Part shown: piece after piece, positions 32,901 through 41,985 of the stretch
Position numbering within the stretch: the first letter of the stretch is position 1
How the letters are laid out: every line of letters starts with the position of its first letter
Assembly: GCF_963676855.1 (NCBI RefSeq)
Contig: NZ_OY781460.1
Span: 2,333,520-2,397,519 of the forward strand
Direction of reading: 5' to 3'
DNA: 64,000 nt
Source: an uncultured Anaeromusa sp.
Lineage (GTDB): Bacteria; Bacillota; Negativicutes; Anaeromusales; Anaeromusaceae
Notes under the pieces: model-generated
What the model was told of the DNA's origin: nothing
What the model saw: the letters and a program-made list of their open reading frames with translations, nothing else
The model's database searches: none
Translations under genes and position numbers: made by a program

Positions 32901-33611
32901 ATGAAAAAAATGGTAACGTTGGTTTTAGCTTTGCTTGTTCTTGCAGTTAGTTTGGCAGGCTGCAGTAACAGTAACGCGAACAAACAGGCTTCACTTTCCA
33001 GTGTAGAGAAAAACCAAACACCATTGCCTTCGACTGAAGTTTCGCCGACCACTAAAGAAGGCAAGAAAGCATTGGTAGTTTACTTCTCTTTGCCGGAAAC
33101 GACGAAGCCCGACAACATGACCAAAGAAGAGGCCAACAGCACGGTAATCGTCGATGGCAAAGTGCTGGGCAACACACAATATGTAGCGTATTTGATACAA
33201 GCAAATACCGGTGCGGATATCTTTCGGATTGAACCGAAAACGCCATATCCTACCGATCACAAAACACTAGTAGCGTTGGCTAAAGAAGAACAAAAAAACA
33301 AGACCAGGCCGGAGTTGGCAGCAAGGATAGAAAACCTTGACCAATACAAGGTGATTTTTTTAGGATACCCCAATTGGTGGGGGGATATGCCTATGGTTGT
33401 ATATTCTTTCCTTGAAAGTCATGATCTGTCCGGCAAAACCATCATTCCGTTCAATACGCACGGAGGAAGCGGCTTTTCTAATACAATCAACACGCTTGCA
33501 GTTGTACAACCAAAGGCCGCTATCGTCAAAAACGGCTTTTCCGTTTCCAGAGATACTGTGCAAAATTGCGCAGCGGATGTTGCTTCGTGGGTGAAAGAAT
33601 TACAGTACTAA
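32901..33611 (+). CDS. Lipoprotein flavodoxin
   Basis: The ATG at 32901 (AAAGGAG upstream) starts MKKMVTLVLALLVLAVSLAGCSNS, a signal peptide with a LAGC lipobox, so the flavodoxin would be lipid-anchored outside the cytoplasmic membrane. The flavodoxin domain has ALVVYFSLPETTK, KVIFLGYPNWWGDMPMVVYSFLESHDLSGKTIIPFNTHGGSGF. It lies in tandem with the exported hydrolase at 33670. Confidence 0.9.
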   Translation: MKKMVTLVLALLVLAVSLAGCSNSNANKQASLSSVEKNQTPLPSTEVSPTTKEGKKALVVYFSLPETTKPDNMTKEEANSTVIVDGKVLGNTQYVAYLIQANTGADIFRIEPKTPYPTDHKTLVALAKEEQKNKTRPELAARIENLDQYKVIFLGYPNWWGDMPMVVYSFLESHDLSGKTIIPFNTHGGSGFSNTINTLAVVQPKAAIVKNGFSVSRDTVQNCAADVASWVKELQY

Positions 33612-33669
33612 GGCGCTGGCTGATGTGGAAATTGGCTAAATACCTTTTAAAAAGAAAGAAGGAATCATT

Positions 33670-34827
33670 ATGAAATTAAAACTAAAGTTAGGCACTACCA
33701 TGCTGGCGTTAGGACTAATGGCCATCGGCTTAGGCGGCGGCCAGACGGTCCAGGCGCAGGCGTCTCGAGGCAGCCATCCTGTGGTTATCATGGAGAAAAG
33801 AGACTTTCAGGAAGTCGATCTTCGTGCCATTAAAAGTCCGAATGAAAATCCCTTCGGCTTAGTTTATCAAGGAGCCATTACTCGGAACCTATCTGGACAA
33901 GTGAATATTCATCCCATCACATATGATTTGAATGGGATCAAGATTTCGTCCAATGTATATACGCCGGCAAATTACGATAAGACCCGCAAGAACCAATACC
34001 CAACTCTTGTTGTCGCACACCCTAACGGTGGCGTTAAAGAGCAGGTAGCCGGCTTATATGCACAACGTATGGCCGAACAAGGCTATATTACCATTACAGC
34101 AGATGCCTCTTTCCAAGGGGCAAGCGGCGGCACTCCTCGCAACGTGGATAAACCTGCTTATCGGGTCGAAGACATTCATGGCATGGCAGACGTCATTTCT
34201 TCTTACCCAGGAGTTGACCCGGCGCGCTTGGGCATATTGGGAATCTGCGGCGGCGGCGGCTATACGCTGAAAGCAGCGCAGACTGACAAGCGTCTTAAAG
34301 CAGTGGCAACTCTCAGCATGTTCAATACAGGGCTTGTGCGCCGTAACGGATTCTTAAATTCCCAGACGGCTACGATCCAAACTCGTTTACAGCAAGCCTC
34401 CGCAGCAAGAGCGCAGGAAGTGGCTGGCGGCGAAGTGCAGTATACACCGGACATGCTGGATATGAAATTGAGCGAGGAACAGCTTGCCAAAATGCCTGTA
34501 TTGTATAGTGAAGGATATGAGTACTACGGAAAGACACACGCGCATCCGAATTCCACATTCCGCTATACTGTAAGCAGCAACCTTGATTTATTCAACTTTG
34601 ATGCAGCCCATAATATGGATTTAATTGCCCAACCGCTGCTTATGATGGCCGGTAACAAGGCCGATACCCTGTATATGACTGAGCAGTGTTTTGCAGCAGC
34701 CGCAGGGACAACCGACAAAGAATTGTTTCTGATCGATGGGGCCACTCACATTCAGACGTATTGGGTTCCTGATTATGTGAATCAAGCCGTTGCTAAATTG
34801 ACAGAGTTCTACGGAAGTCATTTATAA
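33670..34827 (+). CDS. Exported alpha/beta hydrolase, YcjY-like
   Basis: The 385-residue protein has a signal peptide (LKLGTTMLALGLMAIGLGGGQTVQAQA). The fold is of the dienelactone-hydrolase/YcjY type: PTLVVAHPNGGVKEQVAGLYAQRMAEQGY, the nucleophile region ILGICGGGGYTLKAAQTDKRLKA (cysteine at the elbow in place of serine) and a late DGATHIQTYW. The Cys nucleophile is like dienelactone hydrolase. Co-transcribed with the flavodoxin upstream. Confidence 0.85.
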   Translation: MKLKLKLGTTMLALGLMAIGLGGGQTVQAQASRGSHPVVIMEKRDFQEVDLRAIKSPNENPFGLVYQGAITRNLSGQVNIHPITYDLNGIKISSNVYTPANYDKTRKNQYPTLVVAHPNGGVKEQVAGLYAQRMAEQGYITITADASFQGASGGTPRNVDKPAYRVEDIHGMADVISSYPGVDPARLGILGICGGGGYTLKAAQTDKRLKAVATLSMFNTGLVRRNGFLNSQTATIQTRLQQASAARAQEVAGGEVQYTPDMLDMKLSEEQLAKMPVLYSEGYEYYGKTHAHPNSTFRYTVSSNLDLFNFDAAHNMDLIAQPLLMMAGNKADTLYMTEQCFAAAAGTTDKELFLIDGATHIQTYWVPDYVNQAVAKLTEFYGSHL

Positions 34828-34843
34828 TTTTAATCTTCCCCGC

Positions 34844-34889
34844 AACCGACTGTGTAAAAGGCGAACTACTTTGAAGCAGTCGGTTTTTT
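34844..34889 (+). terminator. Terminator after the hydrolase
   Basis: AACCGACTG and CAGTCGGTT arms are followed by a T-run. Confidence 0.8.
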
Positions 34890-34926
34890 AATCAAATGAT
34901 AATTTGTTGAAATGGTAGAAAGCCTA

Positions 34927-34957
34927 TTGACTTAGAGTTAACTCACAGTTGTACGCT
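34927..34957 (+). promoter_or_regulatory. MerR-type promoter 2 (exported cupin operon)
   Basis: TTGACT (34927-34932), a 19-bp spacer with the dyad GAGTTAACTC, and TACGCT (34952-34957). Confidence 0.8.
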
Positions 34958-34995
34958 AGTATTAGTTATAAAATATTTAGGAGGAAAGAAATTAA

Positions 34996-35493
34996 ATGAA
35001 ACGATTTACACTGCTCGCTTTATCCTTGTCTTTATTATTCTCGGCTTCCTCTTTAACTCACCATGCGTCTGCCGCCGAAAAATCTTCTGACTCGCAAATC
35101 GTAGTTACCCACGCCGGTACTCTGGCGGGTTATCAAGGGCCAGCGCAGTATTTCACTGGTTCTGTCCACGTAGAACCGTTATTTTCTGCTAATAAAGACG
35201 CTGCCTATTCTGGGGCTTACGTAACCTTTGAAGCAGGCGCACGCACAGCTTGGCATACACATCCCATCGGCCAGCGTTTACTCATTACCGCCGGCTCCGG
35301 CTTTGTCCAAGAATGGGGCAAACCCATGGTAGAGGTAAAAGCAGGCGATACAGTTTGGTTTCCGCCGGGAGTAAAACACTGGCATGGCGCATCCCCCGCT
35401 TCTTCGATGACACATCTGGCTCTCACCGGGGTGCAAAATAACAAAAGTGCCGATTGGCTGGAAAAAGTCAGTGATGAAGAATATGTACAATAA
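34996..35493 (+). CDS. Exported cupin protein
   Basis: The 165-residue protein has a signal peptide (FTLLALSLSLLFSASSLTHHASA) and one cupin with TAWHTHPIGQRLLITAGSGFVQEWG and PPGVKHWHGASPASSMTHLAL. It resembles the cytosolic cupin at 28801-29205, suggesting duplication plus gain of export. Two-gene operon with the decarboxylase-like gene. Confidence 0.9.
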   Translation: MKRFTLLALSLSLLFSASSLTHHASAAEKSSDSQIVVTHAGTLAGYQGPAQYFTGSVHVEPLFSANKDAAYSGAYVTFEAGARTAWHTHPIGQRLLITAGSGFVQEWGKPMVEVKAGDTVWFPPGVKHWHGASPASSMTHLALTGVQNNKSADWLEKVSDEEYVQ

Positions 35494-35508
35494 AGGAGGT
35501 ATCTTTTT

Positions 35509-36234
35509 TTGAAGCGCATTATACAGACAATCATAGCCGGAACTTTTCTTTTTATTTTTGGAACTATGCCGATTTCTCAGGCGCAAAGCCTTGATTCTGC
35601 GCAAATTCTAAACCAAAAGCAACGAGGTATTGTACCCATAGCGTCCTTTACGGCTACTGGAAACTTAGAAAGACTAAAAGTAGCCTTAAATGAAGGGCTG
35701 GACAATGGTTTGACGATCAATGAAATTAAAGAAGTTCTGGTACAGATGTACGCTTATGCTGGTTTTCCACGCAGCTTAAATGCTATCAACACGTTTATGA
35801 CTGTAATTGATGAACGTGAACAAAAGGGTATTAAGGATGAGCTGGGAGCAGAAGCCAGCCCGCTGCCAAGCGAAAAAAGCAGCATTGAGCTCGGAACCGA
35901 AATTCAAACTAAACTCGTAGGCGCGCCGTACAAAGCAAGGTTCAGCTCATTTACGCCAGTCATCGATCAGTTTTTGAAAGGCCATTTGTTTGGCGATATT
36001 TTTGGTCGTGATAACTTGGATTTTCAAAGCCGGGAAATTGCTACTATTTCGGCTCTGTCCAGTATTGAGGGCGTTAAAAATCAGCTTCAATCCCATATGA
36101 AGGTAGGCTTTAATATTGGCCTTACCCAAAATCAAATGCATGACTTGATAGAGGTATTGCAAACTAAAGTAGGCCCTAAAGAGGCTGCTGTGGCTACTGA
36201 AATTCTTAATAAGGTCATAGCAGACGCCAAGTAA
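35509..36234 (+). CDS. Exported carboxymuconolactone decarboxylase-family protein
   Basis: It starts at TTG 35509 after AAAGGAGG. A signal peptide (IIQTIIAGTFLFIFGTMPISQAQ) precedes two CMD/AhpD-like helical repeats (LNEGLDNGLTINEIKEVLVQMYAYAGFPRSLNAI and MKVGFNIGLTQNQMHDLIEVLQTKVG). The catalytic CxxC of AhpD is not present. It occurs with cupins in many anaerobes; the reaction is unknown. Confidence 0.87.
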   Translation: MKRIIQTIIAGTFLFIFGTMPISQAQSLDSAQILNQKQRGIVPIASFTATGNLERLKVALNEGLDNGLTINEIKEVLVQMYAYAGFPRSLNAINTFMTVIDEREQKGIKDELGAEASPLPSEKSSIELGTEIQTKLVGAPYKARFSSFTPVIDQFLKGHLFGDIFGRDNLDFQSREIATISALSSIEGVKNQLQSHMKVGFNIGLTQNQMHDLIEVLQTKVGPKEAAVATEILNKVIADAK

Positions 36235-36258
36235 TTATCCTCCCAAAGTGTGTTTTTT

Positions 36259-36316
36259 ACAAATAACTAAAGGCCTGCAGCGTTATCTTGCTGCAGGCCT
36301 TTAGTTATTTGTTTTT
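36259..36316. terminator. Bidirectional terminator between convergent genes
   Basis: A perfect 22-bp stem containing AAAGGCCTGCAG has T-runs on both sides; it separates the convergent decarboxylase-like and FliB-like genes. Confidence 0.9.
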
Positions 36317-36320
36317 AAAG

Positions 36321-37571
36321 CTACACCTTCACTAAAACGCTCATGCCTCCAGTAGTATCCATTTGCAGTGTTTTAATAAATTTTATCGCTTGCAGTCTAA
36401 AAGAAAGATTATGTCCAATTGTTTTTTCATAAGCTTGAATCAAGTCCACTACATGATTTAGGTTAAAACTTTCTTTGTGAAAGCCAGCCATGCCAATAAG
36501 CAGCGCTTGCATCATCGCGTAGTGCAACGCTAAAAGAAGATATTCCTCATAAATTTCGCAGGATTCGGAGATCCCATTTTCTTGCGGCCCTAAAGGAAAA
36601 AGCTTTTGAAAAACACTATTCACTAGATAATTTTCCAAAACATACTCATTCTCCTTGAGAAAAGGCAGATAATACTGCTGTTTTGCCAGAGTGTATGCTT
36701 CTACTACTTCGGAGTTAACCGCATAATCCTTCATGCCAAGTCCTTGCATGAAATCATGCACACAAGCCTGAAAACGTTCGCCTATAAAGTCTCCTTGCAT
36801 GCGATAATTCAACAATGCGGTAAGTACTTGCAGCTGTGTTTCTAAATCTGTCTCAAATACATCCATGGCCTGCCTAAAATCATCGTGCTGAATTCGCTCT
36901 CTAAAATAGGAGAGTAAATACGGAATGTCTTCCGTATAATACTCTTCTTGAACCTGAGCCAGACGGCTGCAAAAAACACTCAGCAAGCTTAGACGCTGCC
37001 ACAAGGGATAGTCTCGATTTTGCAATAACTCAATCACAAACTCTCGGATGGTTGCAAAATATGCATACGGTTTCAGCATAACTTCAGCAGAAGAACGAAT
37101 AGCTCCAAACGTTTGCGGTCGCAAAGTCACAGGCTCATTTCTCCTGATAAATTGCATAGGTTCTTTGTTCAACAAGATGAGCTGCGCGGCTTTGAAGCAG
37201 GAAATACACAAGGAACGTTCGAGAACTCCATCAATTTGATTAAAGGTGCGAGGATAGTTCGAGCAGGTAAGCGATAGGGCGTCCTCCCCTAACCGCTGCT
37301 GGATTTGGCAAAGCCGTTCTTCCGTCAAGAAAGGACAGCTTTGCTGCTCCAGTTTCACATAGGTTTGAGAAGGAATTGTTGATTTTCGTTCGAAATCAAG
37401 GTGTTTGCTAAAGAGCGCTTTCAGTGTCACGTCTTCATAGGAAGCATATCGTTGGCTTGTAGCTGCGTCGATAACAATATCCCAACCAGCGCAGCAAGTA
37501 TCTGGGCACTCCGGTCCATTGCAGAAAAAATGCCGAAAATATGTTGGTTCGAATGTTTCTTCAAATTTCAA
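36321..37571 (-). CDS. fliB: FliB-family (flagellin lysine N-methylase-like) protein
   Basis: The 416-residue protein begins with the family's cysteine pattern: FFCNGPECPDTCCAGWDIVID, then CPFLTEERLCQIQQRLGEDALSLTCSNYPR, then SLCISCFKAAQLI. FliB methylates flagellin lysines, using what is probably a Fe-S-containing N-terminal region. There are no flagellar genes nearby, so the target could be something else. Confidence 0.82.
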   Translation of the reverse strand: MKFEETFEPTYFRHFFCNGPECPDTCCAGWDIVIDAATSQRYASYEDVTLKALFSKHLDFERKSTIPSQTYVKLEQQSCPFLTEERLCQIQQRLGEDALSLTCSNYPRTFNQIDGVLERSLCISCFKAAQLILLNKEPMQFIRRNEPVTLRPQTFGAIRSSAEVMLKPYAYFATIREFVIELLQNRDYPLWQRLSLLSVFCSRLAQVQEEYYTEDIPYLLSYFRERIQHDDFRQAMDVFETDLETQLQVLTALLNYRMQGDFIGERFQACVHDFMQGLGMKDYAVNSEVVEAYTLAKQQYYLPFLKENEYVLENYLVNSVFQKLFPLGPQENGISESCEIYEEYLLLALHYAMMQALLIGMAGFHKESFNLNHVVDLIQAYEKTIGHNLSFRLQAIKFIKTLQMDTTGGMSVLVKV

Positions 37572-37655
37572 TACGATGACTTCCTTTTACTATAATCTTG
37601 TGCGGTGTAAGGATTATGTCAGCTAATTTATAAAGTATAGTACAACCCGTCAAGC

Positions 37656-38681
37656 TCAGTCAATGGAAAGCAGTTGATACTTTTCATTTCCCATTTTGAG
37701 ATCCCGCATGGCCGCCAGCTGATGAAGTCCATGGCGCGATTGAATTCGTTCTACAAGATCATGATTGTCTGTTCGCTGATAAACCATATCAATTGATGCT
37801 TGATCAACTGCCAAAATGTCGGTAGAGGCCACAATACCGATATCCCCAATCGTCGGCTCTGCAGCGCTGACTCCGGCACAGTCGCAATCAACCGACATAC
37901 GGCGCATCACGTTTAAAAACACAATGTGCTTACCAAAATAATCTACTGTTGCTTTGCCGGAATCCGCCATCAATTCCATGAAATAATCCTGCATCGGCCA
38001 TTGCTTAAAATCTGCCGGCATTTGCTCTGCTACTCCATGTACTTGGCGTTTGCCAACTTGTCCTGACGCACAGCCAATGGCAATGTTTTTTAAGGAACCT
38101 CCAAAGCCGCCCATGGCATGCCCTTTGAAATGGGTAAGTACAATCAGCGAGTCATAATTGGTAATATGCCCTCCCATGGCCACCTCTTGTAAATGCTTCC
38201 CGCCACGTACCGGAAGAGATACATCCCCTTCTTCATCCATGATATCTACCGGACAGAACGTCCAGCCATTTGTTTCCAGGGTCTTTCTATGCTCTTCGGT
38301 CGTATACCGTTTTCCCTGATATAGGGTATTGGTTTCCACAAGAGTGCTGTTTGGCACATGCCCTTGGAAGGATTTCACCAGAGACTGCGGCAAAAAATTC
38401 GGCCCATGGGGCTCGCCGGTATGAATTTTGATGCCGACTTTTCCATAAATTCCTTCGTTTATAATATCGTATAATTTTATTAAATGCTCAGCGTCAATAT
38501 GCTTTGTAAAATATACCTTTGCGCAAGAGCCGTTCCCGTCACCTTTAGGCACATACGTACTGCCGATAACCGGGGCCTGCGCCGCGGCCTTTCTCATACT
38601 GGGGAATTGGGACAAAGCCAAGCCAACCGCTGCAGCGCCAGTCATTTTTACAAAGTCACGACGATTAATTTCTTTCATGGT
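37656..38681 (-). CDS. Tat-exported DUF362 protein
   Basis: The ATG at 38681 gives MKEINRRDFVKMTGAAAVGLALSQF, a twin-arginine signal. The body is a DUF362 domain (KVYFTKHIDAEHLIKLYDIINEG...GVKIHTGEP, HFKGHAMGGFGGSLKNIAIGCAS). DUF362 proteins often bind Fe-S clusters or pair with ferredoxins. About 341 residues. It has its own MerR-type promoter. Confidence 0.88.
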   Translation of the reverse strand, partial: TMKEINRRDFVKMTGAAAVGLALSQFPSMRKAAAQAPVIGSTYVPKGDGNGSCAKVYFTKHIDAEHLIKLYDIINEGIYGKVGIKIHTGEPHGPNFLPQSLVKSFQGHVPNSTLVETNTLYQGKRYTTEEHRKTLETNGWTFCPVDIMDEEGDVSLPVRGGKHLQEVAMGGHITNYDSLIVLTHFKGHAMGGFGGSLKNIAIGCASGQVGKRQVHGVAEQMPADFKQWPMQDYFMELMADSGKATVDYFGKHIVFLNVMRRMSVDCDCAGVSAAEPTIGDIGIVASTDILAVDQASIDMVYQRTDNHDLVERIQSRHGLHQLAAMRDLKMGNEKYQLLSID

Positions 38682-38705
38682 TATGCACCTCCTATTAGTA
38701 TCTTT

Positions 38706-38736
38706 ATTGTATGCCTTGGAGTTAACTCCAAGGCAA
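38706..38736 (-). promoter_or_regulatory. MerR-type promoter 3 (DUF362 gene)
   Basis: TTGCCT (38736-38731) and TACAAT (38711-38706) are separated by 19 bp. The spacer and flank form the long dyad CCTTGGAGTTAACTCCAAGG, the best example in the window. Confidence 0.88.
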
Positions 38737-38804
38737 GCTTTTTTTAAGGAGCTTTGGGTTATGTTTCGCATAGTCTATAAAAGCCAAAGCTGCTTGCCTA
38801 TTTA

Positions 38805-39917
38805 CTAATTCACATTCTCCCACCAACGTGAGAAGGCTTGTTGGTTATCATCAAGAGCTAATGGTTCACCAAGGAGAGGTGTAAAGAGCTTATAAGTTTT
38901 TTTCTCACTAGCTGCAGCAATGCGCTGAAACGGCTCATCCCAAGCATGAGAGCTTAAAGCAAACTTACCGACATGAACAGGCAGCAACGCCTTGGCATGC
39001 AGTTCTTCGGTAGCTAAGGCCACTTCTTCCGGCATCATGTGAATATAAGGCCATCTTGGGTTATATTGGCCATTTTCCATAATGGCTAGGTCAAAACCTT
39101 TAAAGCGTTCTCCGATCATCTTAAAATGCGGCCCATAGCCGCCGTCGCCGCTGATAAATACGCGCCGCTGTGGCGTCAGTACGGCAAATCCAGCCCATTG
39201 CGTCTTGTTTTGTACTAAGGTTCGTCCAGAAAAATGGCGCGAAGGCAGTACATGAACCGTAAGGTCCGGTTCCATTTGCAAAGGAGTGAACCAATCTGCT
39301 TCATGAATTGAGTCCGGAGAAAAACCCCATTCTTCGAAATAACCTCCTACGCCAAGAGGGCAGATGATATTTTTGATTTTAGGTTTTAACGACATGATTG
39401 TAGGATAATCCAGATGATCCCAATGATCATGTGAAATGAGCAAATAATCGATAGTCGGCATATCCTCCGCGCCATATGGATTTGATCCTTCAAAGGCTTT
39501 ATTGATAAATGAAGCCGGTGAGGCGTAGGAGCTAAAAACCGGGTCCACTAAAAATCGTTTGCCCTCAAGCTGCATAAAAACCGAAGAATGTCCAAGCCAT
39601 ATCACGATATCTTCTTGTCGCCTCAGCTGCGTCAAATCCACTTTTTTACTTGGCAAAGGCCCGGCAGGCTGCAAACGTATTTTCTCTTTAACTTGGTACT
39701 CCCAAAGCGCCGCAACAGAAGTTGTGCCTTCGCTAAATTTAGCAGTCGGAATTAGATTCTGAAACTCTCCATTTGCATAATTGGGAGAGCTTTCTATCTT
39801 TTGCAAACGAGTTCCAGCGGGAGACGAACCGAATGCCGGTTTCTGTGTATAGATTCCCGCCCCTACTACCATGCTAATCAGGCCTGACACTGCTAATAAG
39901 GTTATCATTTTTTTCAC
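38805..39917 (-). CDS. Exported metallo-beta-lactamase-fold hydrolase (NAPE-PLD/UlaG-like)
   Basis: The 370-residue protein has an N-terminal signal/anchor (MITLLAVSGLISMVVGAGIY). The MBL fold has IVIWLGHSSVFMQLEGKRFLVDPVF, the zinc motif LISHDHWDHLD, FISGDGGYGPHF and ALLPVHVGKFALSSHAW, matching the NAPE-phospholipase D/L-ascorbate-6-P lactonase-like branch. Envelope lipid or metabolite hydrolysis is likely. Confidence 0.88.
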   Translation of the reverse strand: MKKMITLLAVSGLISMVVGAGIYTQKPAFGSSPAGTRLQKIESSPNYANGEFQNLIPTAKFSEGTTSVAALWEYQVKEKIRLQPAGPLPSKKVDLTQLRRQEDIVIWLGHSSVFMQLEGKRFLVDPVFSSYASPASFINKAFEGSNPYGAEDMPTIDYLLISHDHWDHLDYPTIMSLKPKIKNIICPLGVGGYFEEWGFSPDSIHEADWFTPLQMEPDLTVHVLPSRHFSGRTLVQNKTQWAGFAVLTPQRRVFISGDGGYGPHFKMIGERFKGFDLAIMENGQYNPRWPYIHMMPEEVALATEELHAKALLPVHVGKFALSSHAWDEPFQRIAAASEKKTYKLFTPLLGEPLALDDNQQAFSRWWENVN

Positions 39918-39953
39918 TCTATATCCTCATTTTATTGAATTTTATTTTTCACT

Positions 39954-40493
39954 TTAAATTGCTTTACCCATTTCGTAAGCTTCTTGCATGGCATATGTAG
40001 TTTTTACTTCGCCAGCTTCACTAACCCCAAGTCCATAGATAACTCCTTCTTCTCTTGCCTGTGGCAAACAAGCGGCAAAGCTTCGTAACCCAGCCAGAGT
40101 ATTTTCAAAGTACTTTTTATGATCAGCGGCTCCGGTTATAAGAAAGTACATCGCTTTGTTTTCAAGTTCGAGATATCGTGCGTAAACGCGATCAATCAAT
40201 GTTTTCATTTGTGCTGCCATGGAATAAAAATATACCGGCGTAGCCAGTACCAGTACATCTGCGGCTACCATCTTTTCTAAAATTTCTTCCATGTCATCGG
40301 TTTGAAAACAAACACCGATATTTTGCTTACAAGCATCACAACCTAGACAATAATTGATTTCTTGATTCCGCAAAGCTATTTTCTCTACGTGGTTTCCTGC
40401 TTCCTTCGCTCCTTGTAGAAACTGTTCTCCTAATAGCTCTGAGTTGGCCCCTAGTCGTGGACTTCCTGACAACAAAAGTACGGTCTTATTCAT
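39954..40493 (-). CDS. NADPH-dependent FMN reductase (flavodoxin fold)
   Basis: The ATG at 40493 follows GGAGG. The 179-residue protein has LLLSGSPRLGANSELLGEQFLQGAKEAG and the Cys cluster CLGCDACKQNIGVC, then VLVLATPVYFYSMAAQMKTLIDRVY, typical of iron-sulfur flavoproteins. A TetR gene lies directly upstream on the same strand, with a shared operator-like motif before both. Confidence 0.9.
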   Translation of the reverse strand: MNKTVLLLSGSPRLGANSELLGEQFLQGAKEAGNHVEKIALRNQEINYCLGCDACKQNIGVCFQTDDMEEILEKMVAADVLVLATPVYFYSMAAQMKTLIDRVYARYLELENKAMYFLITGAADHKKYFENTLAGLRSFAACLPQAREEGVIYGLGVSEAGEVKTTYAMQEAYEMGKAI

Positions 40494-40548
40494 GACATAT
40501 TCCTCCATCGTTACTAAATGAATTCTAGTTAGCTCTCAATTAGTATTT

Positions 40549-40567
40549 AATCGAATGTTCGTTTATT
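40549..40567. promoter_or_regulatory. Putative TetR operator before the FMN reductase
   Basis: On the minus strand AATAAACGAACATTCGATT matches the plus-strand motif AATAAACGTTCATTCATTT at 41174-41192 before the TetR gene (shared AATAAACGnnCATTC). Confidence 0.5.
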
Positions 40568-40592
40568 TATAATAGCTGAAAAAGGGATGCAT

Positions 40593-41165
40593 TTAGACTT
40601 TAATTGCATCCCAGCAAATTTGAAGTATGTCCTTCATGTTTTGCTCTGTAAACTCAAATTCACCCTTAAAATGTCTCTTGGCCAATTCTGACAACGGATT
40701 GTGCAGATAGGTCGCCAACAGCATGACATCGCAATTTTTAAGAACCTTCTCTTCTTGGCCTCGTGCAACCAACTCGAAAAATGGTTGAAATAGTTCCATT
40801 AGATCCGTAAGATTCAAATTTTTCACCATGGGTGTATTGCTGAACTGTTCTAAGAATAAAAATTCGTCTTTGTTTTCCAAGATGAAAGCAATATAATTTC
40901 GGTTTATCAGTTCAAAGCTATCTTTAACCGGCATAGTCGAGCTCAAACCAAAAAAAAGCTTTAAACTCATCTTCTGCTTAACATGCAGATATAGTTTACT
41001 TAACATGTCCTCCTTATTGTCAAAATAAACATAAATCGTTGCAGGAGATACATTGGCAAGTTTAGCGACCTTGGACATAGATACATTGGAGAATCCATTT
41101 TCATTCAGTAAGTGAATGGTAGCCTGGAAAATTGCTTCGCTTTTCGTTTCATCTTTATGTCTCAT
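40593..41165 (-). CDS. TetR-family transcriptional regulator
   Basis: Starting at MRHKDETKSEAIFQATIHLL gives 190 residues; an ATG seven codons upstream (41186) is also open. The HTH is FSNVSMSKVAKLANVSPATIYVYFDNKEDMLSKLY. The C-terminal ligand domain is helical. It probably represses itself and the downstream FMN reductase through the shared motif. Confidence 0.9.
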   Translation of the reverse strand: MRHKDETKSEAIFQATIHLLNENGFSNVSMSKVAKLANVSPATIYVYFDNKEDMLSKLYLHVKQKMSLKLFFGLSSTMPVKDSFELINRNYIAFILENKDEFLFLEQFSNTPMVKNLNLTDLMELFQPFFELVARGQEEKVLKNCDVMLLATYLHNPLSELAKRHFKGEFEFTEQNMKDILQICWDAIKV

Positions 41166-41173
41166 GCTCCTAT

Positions 41174-41192
41174 AATAAACGTTCATTCATTT
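41174..41192. promoter_or_regulatory. Putative TetR autoregulatory operator
   Basis: The near-palindrome AATAAACGTTCATT lies at the TetR gene start, overlapping the alternative upstream ATG. Confidence 0.5.
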
Positions 41193-41208
41193 AAAAGTCA
41201 ATGGTTAT

Positions 41209-41955
41209 TTACAAGGAGTTGATGATGCTTGCTGAATAAGCCGCGCCGAACCCATTGTCAATATTAACGACACTCACACCGCTGGCGCAGCTGTTGAGCA
41301 TGGAAAGTAAGGCTGCAAGGCCGCCGAAATTGGCACCATAGCCGACGCTGGTCGGAACGGCAATTATAGGCTTAGCTACGAGACCTCCAATTACACTGGC
41401 TAACGCGCCTTCCATCCCTGCTACGACAATTACTACCTTTGCGCTGCGAATGGCGTCAAGATGGTCAAAGAGCCGGTGAATGCCGGCTACGCCTACATCC
41501 ATGATCTTTATTGCTTTATTGCCCAGAATACAGGCTGTTTCAAAGGCTTCTTCCACCACTGCCGCATCGGATGTGCCTGCGGCAACAATGGCAATATAGC
41601 TTTCCGTCTTACACGCATCATTTTTCTGGACGGTAATGGTTCGGCCCAAAACATTATAACGCGCTTCTGGACAAACCGCCTGTATGGCTGCATACATTTC
41701 GGCATTGGCGCGAGTCGCTAAGATATTGCTTTCTTTCGTATTCATAAATTGAAAGATTGTTTTTACTTGCTCTATTGTTTTTCCTTCGCAGTAGATGACT
41801 TCGGGATAACCAACTCGCAATTCGCGATGATTGTCAATTTTGGCAAAGCCCATTTCTGTATAAGGCAAATCTTCCATTGCCTGTAACGCGGTATCTACTT
41901 CCATCGTCTGATTTTTAACTTGCTCCAACAAGGTTCGAATTTCTGTTTTATTCAT
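41209..41955 (-). CDS. larB: LarB, nickel-pincer cofactor biosynthesis
   Basis: The 248-residue AIR-carboxylase-fold protein has YPEVIYCEGKTIEQV, IAIVAAGTSDAAVVEEAFETACILG and VAGMEGALASVIGGLVAKPIIAVPTSVGYGANFGGLAALLSMLNSCASGVSVVNIDNGFGA. LarB carboxylates and hydrolyses nicotinic acid adenine dinucleotide, the first step to the nickel-pincer nucleotide of LarA racemases. It follows the larC1 gene in the same operon. No LarE or LarA gene lies in the window. Confidence 0.93.
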   Translation of the reverse strand: MNKTEIRTLLEQVKNQTMEVDTALQAMEDLPYTEMGFAKIDNHRELRVGYPEVIYCEGKTIEQVKTIFQFMNTKESNILATRANAEMYAAIQAVCPEARYNVLGRTITVQKNDACKTESYIAIVAAGTSDAAVVEEAFETACILGNKAIKIMDVGVAGIHRLFDHLDAIRSAKVVIVVAGMEGALASVIGGLVAKPIIAVPTSVGYGANFGGLAALLSMLNSCASGVSVVNIDNGFGAAYSASIINSL

Positions 41956-41985
41956 ATCCTATTTATCCTCCAGCAAGTACCCTGT

